A DNA stretch of 64,000 nt from Phycisphaerae bacterium (GCA_035275405.1 DATEMU010000003.1:1054001-1118000); one strand, 5' to 3'. Positions 26,887-38,862 are shown, counted from the first letter of the stretch. Notes: a model not told the origin generated them from the sequence alone. Made by a program: numbers and translations.

Positions 26887-27333
26887 CTACTTCGCGGGAG
26901 GGATGCAGAAGAATAGTGCCGCCATGGCCAGAAGGGCCGCCGCGCTCAGGACGATCGCCGCGACAATCTGCCGCTTCCGTTGTAAGGACCGCCATTCCGA
27001 GTAGCTCTTGTAGATGTTTGCTGCTAATGGCCGCCATTGCATTCCGCCCTCCGGCGGCGCGGCCAGTTCGATCTCCACTCCTGCCGAACGCCATTTTTCG
27101 AGGTCGGCCTGTTCCTTCCAGATCATTTCCAAGAGGGAATTGAGGTCTGCAAAGACCACGCGGACAAACCGACCGGCGCAGAGCCAGGCATTCAATTCGT
27201 CGTCGTCCTTTGGCAGGAACCTCGTTGCCGTCTCCCACGCCACCGGCCCGACGAATACCGCGATCGCCTGATGTTCGGATTCTTGCGCGGGCAGGCGAAT
27301 CGCCACGCCGCTTGTTGAGGCCTTCTCGCTCAT
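26887..27333 (-). CDS. Small membrane-anchored protein, last gene of acyltransferase-protease operon
   Basis: 148 residues. ATG 27333 overlaps the stop of the CPBP gene by four bases, so translation is coupled. A C-terminal hydrophobic helix (about 123-145, IVAAIVLSAAALLAMAALFF) anchors it, leaving an N-terminal cytosolic domain of alternating helices and strands: IAVFVGPVAWE, RVVFADLNSLLEMIWKEQADLEKW, GVEIELA. The family is not recognised. Confidence 0.65.
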   Translation of the reverse strand: MSEKASTSGVAIRLPAQESEHQAIAVFVGPVAWETATRFLPKDDDELNAWLCAGRFVRVVFADLNSLLEMIWKEQADLEKWRSAGVEIELAAPPEGGMQWRPLAANIYKSYSEWRSLQRKRQIVAAIVLSAAALLAMAALFFCIPPAK

Positions 27334-28127
27334 GGCGGCCCATAGTAGCGATGGACAAAGCCCGTCAACAGGGCGAGCCCGGCGATGCCGACAACGCCGG
27401 CGAAGGGGAAGATGCTCGCGCCCGTTATCCATGCCGGGCCGCGATAGCGCACGAACGGCCGGAGGCCCATGATGGCCAAGATTCCGCCTGCGTGCAGGCC
27501 GGCGGGCAGCCAGAGAGTACGTGTTTGCACGAACGCGACGCAAAGGAGCAGGCCGAGCATGACGTGACCGGGAAAGGTCCAGCGCCGCTTGACCGCGCGG
27601 ACGTAATGGGCGGCGGCAAAGATTACCGCGCCGGCGGCGATCGCGATCGGCCTTGGAATCCACGACGTCAGTAGAAGGTCGTTCAGCAGCACGCCGCGAA
27701 AGAGCAGTTCTTCCACAAATGCGCCGAACAGGGCGGTCGGAATGAGAAGGACGAGTCGGCGGATCCACTTCTTGCGGGAGTGGTGGATGTCGATCTCCAG
27801 CCTCCCGGTCGCCAGCCAGACTCCGAACAGGAAACAGAGAAATAGCACCGAGACCGCCGCCCCGTGAATGAATTGAAGCATCAGCGGCCCGGGCGGAAGC
27901 AGCGATTGATAGTAGGCAAGGACGCCCTGGCCGCAGATCAGCGGATAGGCAACGATAACGGCAAAGAGCGAAATCTGCGTGGCGATCCGCCCGCCGGCCC
28001 GCACGCTCTTCGGCGCGCCATCGGCGTCAATTCGCCAGCGAATGGGAAAACCTGCCCGACGGAACTGCGCCGTCTGCACGGCCCACATCACAACCGGTAC
28101 CGCGGCCAAAAGAAGCAGGGCAATCAT
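27330..28127 (-). CDS. CPBP-family intramembrane glutamic protease
   Basis: 265 residues with about eight hydrophobic spans. The family's catalytic signature is complete: VEELLFRG (Glu139-Glu140 and Arg144), FAAAHY (His174) and PAGLHAGG (His212). These membrane-embedded proteases of the Rce1/Abi type cut prenylated or other membrane substrates; the substrate is not known. Its start overlaps the acyltransferase stop (28124-28127) and its stop overlaps the next gene. Confidence 0.85.
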   Translation of the reverse strand: MIALLLLAAVPVVMWAVQTAQFRRAGFPIRWRIDADGAPKSVRAGGRIATQISLFAVIVAYPLICGQGVLAYYQSLLPPGPLMLQFIHGAAVSVLFLCFLFGVWLATGRLEIDIHHSRKKWIRRLVLLIPTALFGAFVEELLFRGVLLNDLLLTSWIPRPIAIAAGAVIFAAAHYVRAVKRRWTFPGHVMLGLLLCVAFVQTRTLWLPAGLHAGGILAIMGLRPFVRYRGPAWITGASIFPFAGVVGIAGLALLTGFVHRYYGPP

Positions 28128-29119
28128 GCGACGCCTTCCGCCTCTTGTTTTGACTTTTTGGGGATTTGACTTTTTGGCGTTTCTGGCACGGCGTACCTCG
28201 GATCACCGCGAAACACCCGCGTCCAGCGGCTGTCCCCCCACAGAAACCAGGCCTGAGGACACGCCCTGACGAAAGCGGTGAACTGCTCGGCCCATTGTTG
28301 CATGACCACGCGCAGCGCCTCGTTACGCCCGCCTTCTGCACGTGTGCGCGGCGAGACATAAAGCGGGGCGCTCGCGTAAATCACGTGCGTCTTGCCCGAT
28401 AGGCGGCCGAACACCGGGACGATCGGCGCCTCGGCGAGCATGGCGATCGACGCGGGGCCCACGGGAAGGCATGCCGAATGCCCCAGGATTTGCACGCCGA
28501 CGCCCTTGTCGCGGTCTTTTTGGGCGATGTCCGGCGTCATGACCAGCGCGCGACCGGACCGCAAGGCGTCCACACACGCGGCGGCCCGGCTCGTCGGATT
28601 GGACTGATCCGGTGGCTCGAGAATGACCGGCAATCCCACGGCCTCACACCATCGGCGCTTCATATCCAGCTTGTGCTGGTTGGGCGACCAGCGGAGGTAC
28701 ACCGTCAGGGGCACCTCTCGGTTCAGGCGCGCCAGGGTGAAAACGTAGTTGCAGACATGCGGGGCGGCGACGACCGCGCCCTTGCCCGCGTTTAGCGCGT
28801 CGCGCAGTTGGCCCACGGAAGGATCGATTTGGACCTGGTCGTCAATCAGCCGCGCCAGGGCCTCCTGCTTGTCGGCCCACTTGAAGATCCGCGCCGAATT
28901 GCCCAGGTGCAGCGCGACCTGTTCGAAATAGGCGCGGAAGACCGGCTCGCTCCAAACGCCGGCGGCCCGCATGTTGGAGCGAACATGCGCGGACAGCCGG
29001 GGGAGATGCCGCGCCAGGCGGGCCACGACCCATTCCACGACGGGAAGCGGACCGGCGGGCATGATCGTGGCCCAGGCGCGCGCGGCCGCGAGCGACTTCT
29101 CGGTGAGTAAACGACGCAT
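28124..29119 (-). CDS. LpxL/HtrB-like lipid A acyltransferase family protein
   Basis: 331 residues from ATG 29119 (MRRLLTEKSLAA); GTG 29137 and a TTG at 29248 are alternatives. The core resembles lauroyl/myristoyl acyltransferases of lipid A synthesis: GAVVAAPHVCNYVF is the HX4D-like region with His but without the Asp at the usual position (His-Val-Cys-Asn-Tyr), and DIAQKDRDKGVGVQILG and FGRLSGKTHVIY follow the family pattern. C-terminal residues from about PETPKSQIPKKSKQ derive from a dispersed DNA repeat (28142-28183). The gene overlaps the next by ATGA. Confidence 0.78.
   Translation of the reverse strand: MRRLLTEKSLAAARAWATIMPAGPLPVVEWVVARLARHLPRLSAHVRSNMRAAGVWSEPVFRAYFEQVALHLGNSARIFKWADKQEALARLIDDQVQIDPSVGQLRDALNAGKGAVVAAPHVCNYVFTLARLNREVPLTVYLRWSPNQHKLDMKRRWCEAVGLPVILEPPDQSNPTSRAAACVDALRSGRALVMTPDIAQKDRDKGVGVQILGHSACLPVGPASIAMLAEAPIVPVFGRLSGKTHVIYASAPLYVSPRTRAEGGRNEALRVVMQQWAEQFTAFVRACPQAWFLWGDSRWTRVFRGDPRYAVPETPKSQIPKKSKQEAEGVA
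28142..28183. repeat. Dispersed repeat copy overlapping the acyltransferase 3' end
   Basis: On the plus strand this begins CTCTTGTTTTGAC and ends TTTGACTTTTTGGCGTTTC. The same two blocks occur, inverted, at 50032-50073. The copy encodes the basic C-terminal tail of the LpxL-like protein. Confidence 0.8.
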
Positions 29120-29267
29120 ACGGCGCAACGACTTCACGTGGGGTAATGATAACCGCTCCCAAGCGGCACGCCGCCGGCGGTCGCGCGCTGGCCCCGGCAA
29201 GAGCGTGGCGTACAATGCCGTCGCCCGGATGCGGAAACGCGATTTCAATTTTCAACAGGAGCTTTCG

Positions 29268-31313
29268 ATGATTCGATCAGTGGTGTGCGTCGTTGTCACG
29301 CTTTCGATGGGAACGTGGGCCGCATCGTCGGCCGTCGCCGCCGAGCCGCATCCCTTCAGCATCCACGACATGCTGGCCATGGAGCGAATCAGCGACCATC
29401 ACGTCTCACCGGACGGTAAGCGGATCGTCTTCGTACTTCGCACCACCGATCTGGAGGCCAACAAGGGCCGCACCGATCTCTGGCTGGTGGACGCGGACGG
29501 CTCGAATTTGCGCCGGCTTACGACGCATCCCGACGCCGACAATAACCCCCGCTGGTCGCCGGACGGACAGTCGATCCTTTTCCTCTCTACCCGCTCAGGC
29601 TCGTCACAGGTCTGGCGCATTGCGGTTGAGGGAGGAGAGGCTCAACGACTGACCACCGAGCCACTGGATGTCTCCAACCTCGTTGTCTCACCCGACGGAA
29701 AGCAGATCGCCTACAGCATGGATGTCTTCCCCGACGCCTCGCCCGCCGAGACGAAAGAGCGACTCGACAAGATAGAGAAAAGCAAGGAGACCGGCCGCGT
29801 ATATGACAAGCTCTTCATCCGCCACTGGGACACATGGAAGGATGGCCGGCGTTCGCACGTCTTCGTCCGTTCGCTCGACGGGAAAGAGTCTGTCGATGTC
29901 CTGAAGGGGCAGGATACGGATTCGCCGAGCAAGCCCTTCGGTGGTCCCGAGGAAATCGCGTTTACCCCGGACTCCAAATCCATCGTCTATGTCACGCGCG
30001 ACGGCGGCCGCGAGGAGGCCTGGTCCACCGACCTGAATCTGTATGTCATCGCCATTGACGGCTCCGGCAAGGCCCGATGCCTAACCTGCGCCAACGACGC
30101 CCTCGACACTTCGCCGGTCTTTTCGCCCGACGGCAAGACGCTGGCGTATCTGGCAATGTCGCGCGCCGGCTACGAGGCGGACAAGCAGACGATCATGCTC
30201 ATGTCCTGGCCGGAGGGAACGACGAAGCCGTTGACGGACAAGTGGGACCGCTCCGCCGACGGAATCACCTGGTCGTCCAATGGCACGATCTTCACGACCG
30301 CACAGAATGTCGGTCAAAAGTCGCTGTTCGCCATCGACGCGAAAGGCGGCGACGCGAAGAGCACTGTCTGGGAGGGTTCGATCGGCGGCCCCGAGATTGC
30401 GGGCGACCGAATCGTGTATGCCATGAACAGCCTGCGCGGTCCGGCGGAACTGTACAGCGTCAAGTTCGACGGCTCGGACATCCAACCCATCACGAAGATC
30501 AACGCCGAGCGGCTCGCCGCCGCCAAAATGGGCGCTCCTGAGCAATTTTCCTTCACCGGCTGGAACGGCGAAAAAGTGTACGGGTATGTCGTCATGCCCA
30601 TCGACCTGGATGTGACCAAAAAATACCCTGTGGCTTTTCTCATCCACGGCGGCCCGCAGGGTTCGTTCGGCAACGACTTTCATTATCGCTGGAACCCGCA
30701 AGCCTACGCCGGGGCCGGTTACGCCGCCGTCATGATCGATTTTCACGGTTCGACGGGCTACGGTCAGGCGTTTTGCGACGCGATCCGGGGCGACTGGGGC
30801 GGCAAGCCGCTGGAGGACCTGCAAAAGGGCCTCGACGCCGCGCTGCAGAAATACCCGTGGATGGATCGGGATCGGATTGGCGCCTTGGGGGCGTCGTACG
30901 GTGGCTATATGATCAACTGGATCGCGGGGAATTGGCCGGATCGCTTCCGATGTCTGGTCAGTCACGACGGGAATCTCTGCGAGCGTCTAGCCTACTTCGA
31001 TACGGAAGAGCTGTGGTTCCCCGAGTGGGAGCATGGCGGCACGCCTTGGGAAAATCCCGAAGGCTACGAGAAGCACAACCCGCTCAACCACGTGAAGAAT
31101 TGGAAGACGCCGATGCTCATCATCCACGGCGGCTTGGATTTCCGCGTCGTCGAGACGCAGGGGATGTCGGTCTTTGCGGCCGCCCAGCGCCGGGGCATCC
31201 CCAGCAAATTCCTCTATTTCCCCGATGAAAACCACTGGGTCCTCAAGCCCGCCAACAGCATCCTGTGGCACGAGACGGTTTTGGGGTGGCTGGATCAGTG
31301 GACAAAAAAGTGA
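29268..31313 (+). CDS. Exported S9 family prolyl oligopeptidase-type peptidase
   Basis: 681 residues from ATG 29268; AGGAG seven bases before it decides the start over an earlier in-frame ATG. A signal peptide (ending AVAA) is followed by a WD40-like beta-propeller of TolB type (repeats SPDGKRIVF, SPDGQSILFL, SPDGKQIAYS, TPDSKSIVYV, SPDGKTLAYL). The C-terminal alpha/beta hydrolase has Ser543 in GASYGGY, Asp624 in GGLDFRV and His656 in ENHW, a complete triad. It should cut oligopeptides outside the cytoplasm. It is divergent from the acyltransferase operon. Confidence 0.93.
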   Translation: MIRSVVCVVVTLSMGTWAASSAVAAEPHPFSIHDMLAMERISDHHVSPDGKRIVFVLRTTDLEANKGRTDLWLVDADGSNLRRLTTHPDADNNPRWSPDGQSILFLSTRSGSSQVWRIAVEGGEAQRLTTEPLDVSNLVVSPDGKQIAYSMDVFPDASPAETKERLDKIEKSKETGRVYDKLFIRHWDTWKDGRRSHVFVRSLDGKESVDVLKGQDTDSPSKPFGGPEEIAFTPDSKSIVYVTRDGGREEAWSTDLNLYVIAIDGSGKARCLTCANDALDTSPVFSPDGKTLAYLAMSRAGYEADKQTIMLMSWPEGTTKPLTDKWDRSADGITWSSNGTIFTTAQNVGQKSLFAIDAKGGDAKSTVWEGSIGGPEIAGDRIVYAMNSLRGPAELYSVKFDGSDIQPITKINAERLAAAKMGAPEQFSFTGWNGEKVYGYVVMPIDLDVTKKYPVAFLIHGGPQGSFGNDFHYRWNPQAYAGAGYAAVMIDFHGSTGYGQAFCDAIRGDWGGKPLEDLQKGLDAALQKYPWMDRDRIGALGASYGGYMINWIAGNWPDRFRCLVSHDGNLCERLAYFDTEELWFPEWEHGGTPWENPEGYEKHNPLNHVKNWKTPMLIIHGGLDFRVVETQGMSVFAAAQRRGIPSKFLYFPDENHWVLKPANSILWHETVLGWLDQWTKK

Positions 31314-31338
31314 CTTCCGGCATCGTACCGGGCGTCGT

Positions 31339-32067
31339 TTACGTTTTCGTTTTCTCCAGGACGTAAATGACCCACGGCGCGATCCGGGTTTCGTTGACCC
31401 AATCGTAGGGTTCATCAACCCTGCCCAGCGGCCGGCGAACTTCGACCATCTGCAGGCCACCCGCGCGATACACGTCAAGGTAATCGTCGTGCGGCCAGAG
31501 GATGTCGACGGTAGGTCGCGAATCCCCTATTGCGGTATTGATGATCCGCACCGGATCGCCGCACTTTGCCCGGCGGTTTTCGGGGAACTGCTTCGTGCTG
31601 AAAGAAGCCCACTCGTGCCAGTAAATCTCCGGCGAGGACACGAGATTTACGATTCGGCCGTCCAGCTTCAACATCCGTGCCATTTCGCGGAAGAGGCGCA
31701 CCTTTCCGGCCCAAGTGGGGATGTTGTCGAACGGAAATGCTGACAATACCAAGTCAAACGTACCGGCGGGCACGGTGCTCAAATCGCCATCCGCGATCTG
31801 CCGGTAATCGCCGGCTGGATCGGTGGCCCGCGCCTGGCGAATCATCTCCTCGGCAATATCGACTCCGACCGTGTCGAATCCCAATTGGCGGAGGAAGCGG
31901 GTCGAGCGCCCCGCTCCGCATCCGAAGTCCAGTGCGGTTCGGCCTGCTACATGCCGGGCCAGGATTCCCGGAAGGTCGCGAAAGGCCAGGTAATACGTGC
32001 CCGGAAACTCCAGCTTGGCGTAGGCGGCGGCGAAGTCGGTATCTTGATAGGTGTTCCTGAAGTTCAT
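31339..32067 (-). CDS. Class I SAM-dependent methyltransferase
   Basis: 242 residues. LDFGCGAGRSTRFL (motif I, about 46-59), TVGVDIAEEMIRQAR, FDLVLSAFPFDNIP and MLKLDGRIVNLVSS are the Rossmann-like methyltransferase motifs. The substrate is unknown. It is convergent with the S9 peptidase and divergent from aconitase. Confidence 0.82.
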   Translation of the reverse strand: MNFRNTYQDTDFAAAYAKLEFPGTYYLAFRDLPGILARHVAGRTALDFGCGAGRSTRFLRQLGFDTVGVDIAEEMIRQARATDPAGDYRQIADGDLSTVPAGTFDLVLSAFPFDNIPTWAGKVRLFREMARMLKLDGRIVNLVSSPEIYWHEWASFSTKQFPENRRAKCGDPVRIINTAIGDSRPTVDILWPHDDYLDVYRAGGLQMVEVRRPLGRVDEPYDWVNETRIAPWVIYVLEKTKT

Positions 32068-32214
32068 GCTGACCTTGGGCCCTCAAGATAGCACCAATTC
32101 TGCGTGACCGCGATGATTCCCGGGTTTAGGATCATCGGCAGGCAGCCCCTTCCAGTCAGCCGACGATATAATGGCTCCGGAACAACAAGACAGCCAATCG
32201 GAGTCAACGCCGCA

Positions 32215-34926
<2,712 letters not shown>

Positions 34927-34984
34927 AGATGACTTTCCGCAGATCGACGCAGTTTGGGGTGAAAAAGGCGCCAATTGGGAAAAA

Positions 34985-35040
34985 AGGGCAATCTCACTTA
35001 TCATCTGCATCTATCTGTGTTCATCTGTGGATAATCTCCA
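34985..35040. repeat. Dispersed simple-sequence island
   Basis: ATCTGTGTTCATCTGTGGAT and neighbouring CATCTGCATCTATCTG words lie in the gap between acnA and the MlaF-like gene. It belongs to the same class of TCTGTG islands as the CACAGAG copies at 39.5 kb, in the other orientation. Confidence 0.55.
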
Positions 35041-35042
35041 TC

Positions 35043-35918
35043 ATGCCGCACCCCGACGCCGTCATCTCCATCCAGAACCTCCGCAAGACGTTTCAGAACG
35101 CCGGCGGGGAGCCGGTGACCGTGCTGCACGATGTGACGTTTGACGTGCATCGCGGGGAGACGATCGTGATCATGGGCGGCAGCGGATGCGGGAAGAGCAC
35201 GCTGCTGAACTGCCTGATCGGCGAACTACCGGTGAATCACGGCCACATCCGCTTTAAGACCAAGGACATGCGGGAGGCGGTCGATATCGTTGGCCTTGAC
35301 GATCGGCGGATGAACGAGATCCGCAAACGTTTCGGCATCCTCTTTCAAAGCGGGGCGCTCTTTAACAGCATGACCCTTGCGGACAATATCGCGTTGCCGC
35401 TCATCGAACACAGCCAGGTCGATCCTTCCGTCGTCGATATCGTCGTTACGCTCAAGCTCCAGACCGTCCACATGCTCCCGCACCGCGACAAAATGCCGTC
35501 GCAGCTCTCCGGGGGCCAGAAGAAGCGCGCCGGTCTGGCCCGGGCGACCGTGCTCGATCCGGAGATCCTCTTCTATGACGAGCCGTCGGCGGGGCTCGAC
35601 CCCGTGACCAGCGCGGCGATCGACGAACTCATCATGGACCTATCGAAAAAACTGAACGTGACCAGCGTCGTCGTGACGCACGAGATGGACTCGGCCTTCC
35701 GCATCGCCGATCGCATGGTCATGCTCGACCGGGGGAAGGTCCTGAAGATCGGCTCGCGCAGCGAGTTTGAGGAGCTGCGCACCGCCCCGGCGGATCGGCT
35801 CACCACGCGCGAAGACCGCCTGATGAACCAGTTCCTGAATGGTCATACCAACGGCCCCTTGACGGACTCCGAGGGCCTCAGCGAATATGAGAAGCTTCTG
35901 GTTGCCGGCGAAGAGTGA
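35043..35918 (+). CDS. ABC transporter ATPase, MlaF-like (phospholipid transport)
   Basis: 291 residues from ATG 35043. Walker A GGSGCGKST (45-53), signature LSGGQKKRAG (155-164) and Walker B EILFYDEP (174-181) are intact. FGILFQSGALFNSMTLADNIALPL is the typical MlaF/Ttg2A Q-loop region, which places it in lipid import/export complexes of the Mce type rather than drug export. It is followed eight bases later by an MCE-domain protein, so the two are one operon. The inner-membrane permease gene is missing. Confidence 0.88.
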   Translation: MPHPDAVISIQNLRKTFQNAGGEPVTVLHDVTFDVHRGETIVIMGGSGCGKSTLLNCLIGELPVNHGHIRFKTKDMREAVDIVGLDDRRMNEIRKRFGILFQSGALFNSMTLADNIALPLIEHSQVDPSVVDIVVTLKLQTVHMLPHRDKMPSQLSGGQKKRAGLARATVLDPEILFYDEPSAGLDPVTSAAIDELIMDLSKKLNVTSVVVTHEMDSAFRIADRMVMLDRGKVLKIGSRSEFEELRTAPADRLTTREDRLMNQFLNGHTNGPLTDSEGLSEYEKLLVAGEE

Positions 35919-35926
35919 GGTCATTG

Positions 35927-37258
35927 ATGCCCGCAGAGAGAAACGCCTTCAAGGTCGGGTTGGTGACGATCGTCACCGGCGTGGCCTTTTTCGTGATCTT
36001 GATTTGGATCAGCCAGACTGTCGGCGGCGACCTGCAGCGGATCGCAGTGCGCTTTAAATCCGCGCCCAGCATGCCGTCGCTCATGGAGGGCTCGGGCGTC
36101 CTCGTCGGGGGTCAGAAAGTCGGAAATGTCGTTTCGGCGGAGCTGCGCAGCGAAGAAGTGGCTGACGCCGATAAGGGCTCGACGCACACGCAGTACTATG
36201 TGTACGTCGAGGCCGATCTTCGCGCCGACTTGAAGCTCAAGTCCGACGTAAAGGCCATCGCCGAGGGGCCGCCGCTGGGCGGCGACGGTATCCTCAAGAT
36301 TGATCTGGGCACGGCCGCGACGGCGTGGGATACCGCACGCGTGATCGAAGGCGCCGAGCCGGCGGGTTTTGCCGCGATACTTGCTTCCCTTCAAGGCGAG
36401 TTCAACGCCGGCGATCCAAAAAGTCTCCTCGGACAAATCAAGGGCCAGCTCGATCCCAACTCGGAACTCTCGTTGATGGCCAAGCTGCTCAAGTCTGTCA
36501 GCGATGTCAACGCGATGACCGCGGCGCTCAACCGTCAGCTTACCTCCGAAGAAAAGGCCACGCTCATGGCCAAGCTGCAGGGCATCATGGACAACGTCAA
36601 TGGCGCGACCGGCGCGCTTCGCGCCGAGATGGAATCCCAGAAGCCCGACGTCCTGCTGGGTAAGATCCACCAGGCCATGGACTCGATGAACGGCGGTCTC
36701 ACCACAATCGCCCGCGTGCTCACGACGAACGAAGGGGCCATCAACCAGTCCATGGAGAACGTGCAGCAGACGACGGCCAATATCGCGCGGGAGACCGACG
36801 CCACCAAGCCCGAGAGCCTGATGGCGGACTTCAAGCAGGCCGGGGACAAGCTCAATCAGACGCTGGCGGACCTCAACACCGTGACGGGCACGACGCGCGA
36901 GGTGATGGTCCTGAACCGCGAGAACATCAGCCGCATGCTCCTGAACTTCAAGGAGTCGTCGGACCATCTCAAGAACGGGATGAAGTACGTCCTGCACCAT
37001 CCGTGGCTGCTGCTGAATGAGCCCAAGGTCCAGAACCTGCGGCAACAGGCGATCGCTGACGCAGCGCGCAGTTTCACGGACGCAGCCGCGCGGATCGACG
37101 ACGCCGCCTCGCAGCTTCGCGTACTCTCCGATCTGCACGGTGGGAAGATTCCCGGCGACAGCCCGGAGTTGGCGAAGATTGAGGCCGACCTGCGGAGCAC
37201 CCAGGCCAAATACCAGCAGGCCGAAGCGCAACTCTGGAAAGAACTCAATGTGAAGTAG
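35927..37258 (+). CDS. MlaD/MCE-domain lipid transport protein
   Basis: 443 residues from ATG 35927, with GAGG just upstream. A single N-terminal helix (about 8-30) anchors it in the inner membrane. The MCE domain follows (about 34-125, VRFKSAPSMPSLMEGSGVLVGGQKVGNV; LKSDVKAIAEGPPLGGDGILKIDLG). The rest is a long helical, coiled-coil-like stalk (Ala/Gln/Asn rich, about 150-430) that would span the periplasm. It should form a hexameric channel that works with the ATPase at 35043. Confidence 0.85.
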   Translation: MPAERNAFKVGLVTIVTGVAFFVILIWISQTVGGDLQRIAVRFKSAPSMPSLMEGSGVLVGGQKVGNVVSAELRSEEVADADKGSTHTQYYVYVEADLRADLKLKSDVKAIAEGPPLGGDGILKIDLGTAATAWDTARVIEGAEPAGFAAILASLQGEFNAGDPKSLLGQIKGQLDPNSELSLMAKLLKSVSDVNAMTAALNRQLTSEEKATLMAKLQGIMDNVNGATGALRAEMESQKPDVLLGKIHQAMDSMNGGLTTIARVLTTNEGAINQSMENVQQTTANIARETDATKPESLMADFKQAGDKLNQTLADLNTVTGTTREVMVLNRENISRMLLNFKESSDHLKNGMKYVLHHPWLLLNEPKVQNLRQQAIADAARSFTDAAARIDDAASQLRVLSDLHGGKIPGDSPELAKIEADLRSTQAKYQQAEAQLWKELNVK

Positions 37259-37302
37259 CGTGGGCTCTGCCCGCCGTTGAGATGCGTCGTGCGACGCACG
37301 CC

Positions 37303-37920
37303 CTACTTGCCGGGTTGCGACGCCGTCGCGCCGGATGACGTTGCGACCGGCTCGTGATCGCCTTCGACGAGCGGCCGGCCGAATTCCTGCACCCAATAAA
37401 CGCCGCTCGGGCCGCCGGCCTTGATCGCCACGCCGATCTCCGTGAACTCCGGATCGAGCAGGATCGCCCGATGCGTGGGCGAAGCCAGCCACGCGGCCAG
37501 CGCCTCGTCGACGGACTCCTGACCGGCGGCGAGGTTCTCGCCGAGCTTGTCGAACGCATAACCAAAATCGGCCGCGCGGCTGCCGACGGTCGACCCGCCG
37601 AACGGGTCTTCGTGCGCGAAGAAGCCGCCCTCGACGAGTCGGCAGGCGTAGAAATCGGCGATCTGCATCAGCGTCTCTTCACCGTGGACCGGGCCGGCCT
37701 TGTGTTTGGCGCGCTCGGTGTTGACGGCGTCAATCATCCGGCGGATCAGAATCTGTTCGCCGGCCGGGTCGATGCAGGCGCCGGGACGGATGCGATCGGT
37801 CGCGGCGGCAGGGCCGAGCAGGCTGGATGCGGAAAGCGGGGAGGCGTCCTGGCTGTCGCATCCGCTCGCGGTCAGCAGCGCGCCGGCTACGAGCGTGGCG
37901 GCGCGACGAAGGCGGAGCAT
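37303..37920 (-). CDS. CAP/SCP-domain lipoprotein
   Basis: 205 residues from ATG 37920. Lipoprotein signal ending TASGC (Cys at about 20). The CAP (YkwD-type) domain has RRMIDAVNTERAKHKAG, FYACRLVEGGFFAHEDPFG, YAFDKLGENLAAGQ, AAWLASPTHRAILLDPEFTEIGVA and VYWVQEFG, including the two His (HED, THR) and Glu (GEN) of the family. Role outside the cell; substrate unknown. Convergent with the MlaD gene. Confidence 0.87.
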   Translation of the reverse strand: MLRLRRAATLVAGALLTASGCDSQDASPLSASSLLGPAAATDRIRPGACIDPAGEQILIRRMIDAVNTERAKHKAGPVHGEETLMQIADFYACRLVEGGFFAHEDPFGGSTVGSRAADFGYAFDKLGENLAAGQESVDEALAAWLASPTHRAILLDPEFTEIGVAIKAGGPSGVYWVQEFGRPLVEGDHEPVATSSGATASQPGK

Positions 37921-38142
37921 TCTGGAACTCGACGGAGATGCAGACGGGGCGGTGTTATGCGGGGGGAACTTCGCTTGCGATGATGCCATTCGGGAACCCT
38001 GGTACCTAACCATTCTATCGGGTGCGGAGGGAGGAAACTCACGCGCCGACCTCCCCGACCATAACCAACCGCCGATAAAGGAGCTACGGATTTCCAGCCG
38101 TCGGGGTTCGCGCCAGGTTATCCACCCTCGGCTATCGTCTGC

Positions 38143-38796
38143 ATGATGGGCAGCGACGATTTTGCGGCGGCGCGGCGGGCGATGGTCGAGCAGCAGCTCG
38201 CGGCCCGGGGCATCGCCGATCCGCGCGTCCTGGCCGTGATGGGGGCGGTCCCGCGCGAGGCCTTCATCCCGGCGGACCTGGCGGGCAGTGCCTACGAGGA
38301 TCGCGCCCTGCCGATCGACGCGGCCCAGACCATCTCGCAGCCCTACATCGTCGCGCTCATGAGCGAGTCGCTCCAGGTCGAGCCGCACCATCGCGTCCTC
38401 GAGATCGGGACGGGCACGGGCTATCAGACGGCCGTGCTGGCGCGATTGGCGGCGCAGGTTTATTCCATCGAACGGATCGAATCGCTCTCGGCCGCCGCGC
38501 AGCGCGTCCTTGCGCGGCTAGGGGTCGCCAATGTCTCGTTCCGCGTCGGCGACGGGACGCTCGGCTGGCCGGAGGCCGCGCCGTTTGATCGGATCATGGT
38601 GACCGCCGCGGCGCCGAAGCTGGTGGACCCGCTGGTGGCGCAGCTCGCGGAGGGCGGTCGGATGGTGATCCCGCTGGGGGAGGACGCGGCGCAGCAACTG
38701 GTAACGATCGAACGGGCCGGGGTGACGACGATCGAACGGCCGCTGATCCCGGTGCGGTTCGTGCGGTTGATCGGGGCGTCGGGGCATCCGGAGTAG
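38143..38796 (+). CDS. pcm: Protein-L-isoaspartate O-methyltransferase
   Basis: 217 residues, the usual length. VPREAFIPADLAGSAYEDRALPI and QTISQPYIVALM are the hallmark N-terminal motifs; VLEIGTGTGYQTAVLARLA binds S-adenosylmethionine; FDRIMVTAAAP and GGRMVIPLG follow. It repairs isoaspartyl residues in aged proteins. Start ATG 38143 (second ATG 38146 also possible). A repeat hairpin (38863-38883) lies between it and the convergent VOC gene. Confidence 0.94.
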   Translation: MMGSDDFAAARRAMVEQQLAARGIADPRVLAVMGAVPREAFIPADLAGSAYEDRALPIDAAQTISQPYIVALMSESLQVEPHHRVLEIGTGTGYQTAVLARLAAQVYSIERIESLSAAAQRVLARLGVANVSFRVGDGTLGWPEAAPFDRIMVTAAAPKLVDPLVAQLAEGGRMVIPLGEDAAQQLVTIERAGVTTIERPLIPVRFVRLIGASGHPE

Positions 38797-38862
38797 TCGG
38801 CGAAAAGACTTGAGGCTTGAGACCTGAGGCTTGAGGGCGTGAGCGGAAGACGATTACCCCGG

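Noticed and set aside
35921-37492. A 523-codon open frame on the minus strand opposite the MlaD-like gene
   Set aside because: The plus-strand frame has an MCE domain, membrane helix and operon position. The minus frame is a GC-rich shadow.
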